Assembly: GCA_946479985.1 (NCBI GenBank)
Contig: CAMLIF010000052.1
Coordinates: 1 to 25,801 of the forward strand
From: an uncultured Flavobacteriales bacterium
GTDB taxonomy: Bacteria; Bacteroidota; Bacteroidia; Flavobacteriales; Crocinitomicaceae
Length of the DNA stretch: 25,801 bases
Direction: 5' to 3'
Each line of letters begins with the position of its first letter. Positions within the stretch are counted from its first letter, which is position 1. Position numbers and translations under genes: made by a program. The notes under the pieces were generated by a model. It saw nothing but the letters and a program-made list of their open reading frames with translations, did no database searches and was not told where the DNA came from. Shown here piece after piece: positions 25,079 through 25,801 of the stretch.

Positions 25079-25801
25079 ATGAATTCATTCATTACATTTT
25101 CACTGGTCTCAATTCCACAGGAACCTGTAAATGGTCAAGATCCGGCAACAGTTGCAACTGGTATCATTGCTCTTATTGCAATTCTTGGTTCAGTGGTTTT
25201 TCTTTTTGTCCGTGAAAGCTATGGTCGTTGGGAAGATGGCGTAATCCCGAAGAACTTCCGCAATACACCTAATAATTTATTTCGGATTTACATTGCTGCC
25301 GGCTGTGCTATAATTGCCCGCGATCCGGACAGGAATTATTACAAATTCGGAATGATAAATACCTATCTCCAAAAACATTTTCCGAAACAACATTATGACT
25401 TTTCAGGAGCGTACCGTTCTTCGCTGATTTACCAGATCAAAATGGATTCTTTGACTGCATGGTGCAATAAACACCTGAACACTTCCCAAAAAGCGAAACT
25501 GCTCAATTTCCTGGTTGAACTTTCTGTGAAGGATGGCTTTTTTACAGAAGACGAGAAAAAATACATTTACGTTTTTACGCAAAAACTCCACTTGACATTC
25601 GACCATGTAGAAGAGCAATTCAAAAAATACTTCTACGAGCAGGAAAAGAAAGCAGAAACACGAATTTATTCATCCAAACAACGTTTTTTCGAAATCCTGG
25701 GTTTAGACGAAAACGCATCACTCGAAGCAATTAAAATGGCTTATCGGAAACTGGCGAAAATCACACATCCCGATCGTTTCATGAATGAAAGTATGGAAGT
25801 A
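25079..25801 (+). CDS. Membrane-anchored TerB/DnaJ (DjlA-like) protein, 5' part
   Basis: The frame from ATG 25079 stays open to the window end, giving the first 241 residues. A transmembrane helix is at about 25-44 ('TGIIALIAILGSVVFLFV'). Residues about 70-190 are helical and look like a TerB domain ('LLNFLVELSVKDGFFTEDEK', then 'YIYVFTQKLHLT'). A J domain begins at about 203 ('RFFEILGLDENASLEAIK'), and its key His-Pro-Asp motif is present in 'KITHPDRF', with the helix II motif 'AYRKLAK' before it. This order (membrane anchor, TerB, J domain) is that of DjlA-type co-chaperones, which stimulate the ATPase of DnaK near the membrane. The end of the J domain is outside the window. The upstream 155 bases are AT-rich and hold no clear promoter. 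Confidence 0.9.
   Translation, partial: MNSFITFSLVSIPQEPVNGQDPATVATGIIALIAILGSVVFLFVRESYGRWEDGVIPKNFRNTPNNLFRIYIAAGCAIIARDPDRNYYKFGMINTYLQKHFPKQHYDFSGAYRSSLIYQIKMDSLTAWCNKHLNTSQKAKLLNFLVELSVKDGFFTEDEKKYIYVFTQKLHLTFDHVEEQFKKYFYEQEKKAETRIYSSKQRFFEILGLDENASLEAIKMAYRKLAKITHPDRFMNESMEV

Noticed and set aside
1..25801. CRISPR array, insertion sequence, phage genes or tRNA
   Set aside because: I saw no regularly spaced repeats, transposase or integrase motifs, terminal inverted repeats, or cloverleaf-like segments on either strand.

Overview
The window looks like chromosome of a Bacteroidota bacterium, most likely a flavobacterium-type lineage; Fluviicola/Crocinitomicaceae is my guess, not something the sequence proves. 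The evidence is: five large secreted proteins ending in type IX secretion (T9SS) sorting domains of both kinds (type A 'YPNPA' and the gliding-motility-associated type B), promoters of the TTTG-N19-TAnnTTTG kind, few Shine-Dalgarno sites, moderate-to-low GC, and typical Bacteroidota families (DUF1003, TPR-transmembrane-HTH regulators). There are no RNA genes, insertion sequences, CRISPR arrays or phage genes that I can see, and no gap between genes longer than about 240 bases.

Layout. 1-1524: 3' end of a type B T9SS adhesin-like protein. 1639-3592: a DUF1003 membrane protein and a secreted protein with a GLPGLI/DUF4412-like front half. 3593-3829: a non-coding stretch with a hairpin and short direct repeats. 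3830-6955: two small secreted paralogues on the + strand with a type A T9SS protein between them on the - strand. 7064-8930: two closely related lipoprotein paralogues on the + strand with a small XRE regulator between them on the - strand. 9033-13397: a 1454-residue T9SS protein with a helical front and a beta-helix-like middle. 13494-21993 (all - strand): a lectin/PKD type A T9SS protein, a TPR-transmembrane-HTH regulator, and a 1170-residue type B T9SS protein. 22217-24923: a GNAT acetyltransferase facing a three-gene - strand cluster (FMN reductase and two unknown secreted proteins). 25079-end: start of a membrane-anchored TerB/DnaJ protein.

How it may work together. The most interesting part is the 13.5-22.1 kb block. 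The two large T9SS cargo genes share an almost identical 16-base box (15 of 16), made of two TTGTC half-sites 11 bases apart, placed 59 and 60 bases before their start codons. The gene between them encodes a one-component membrane regulator with a sensor-like TPR half outside and a LuxR-like DNA-binding domain inside. This suggests a co-regulated cell-surface module, though binding of the regulator to the box is only inferred. A second theme is duplication: two neighbouring pairs of paralogues are each interrupted by one antisense gene, and the lipoprotein pair shows near-identical ends with a diverged middle, as expected from gene conversion.
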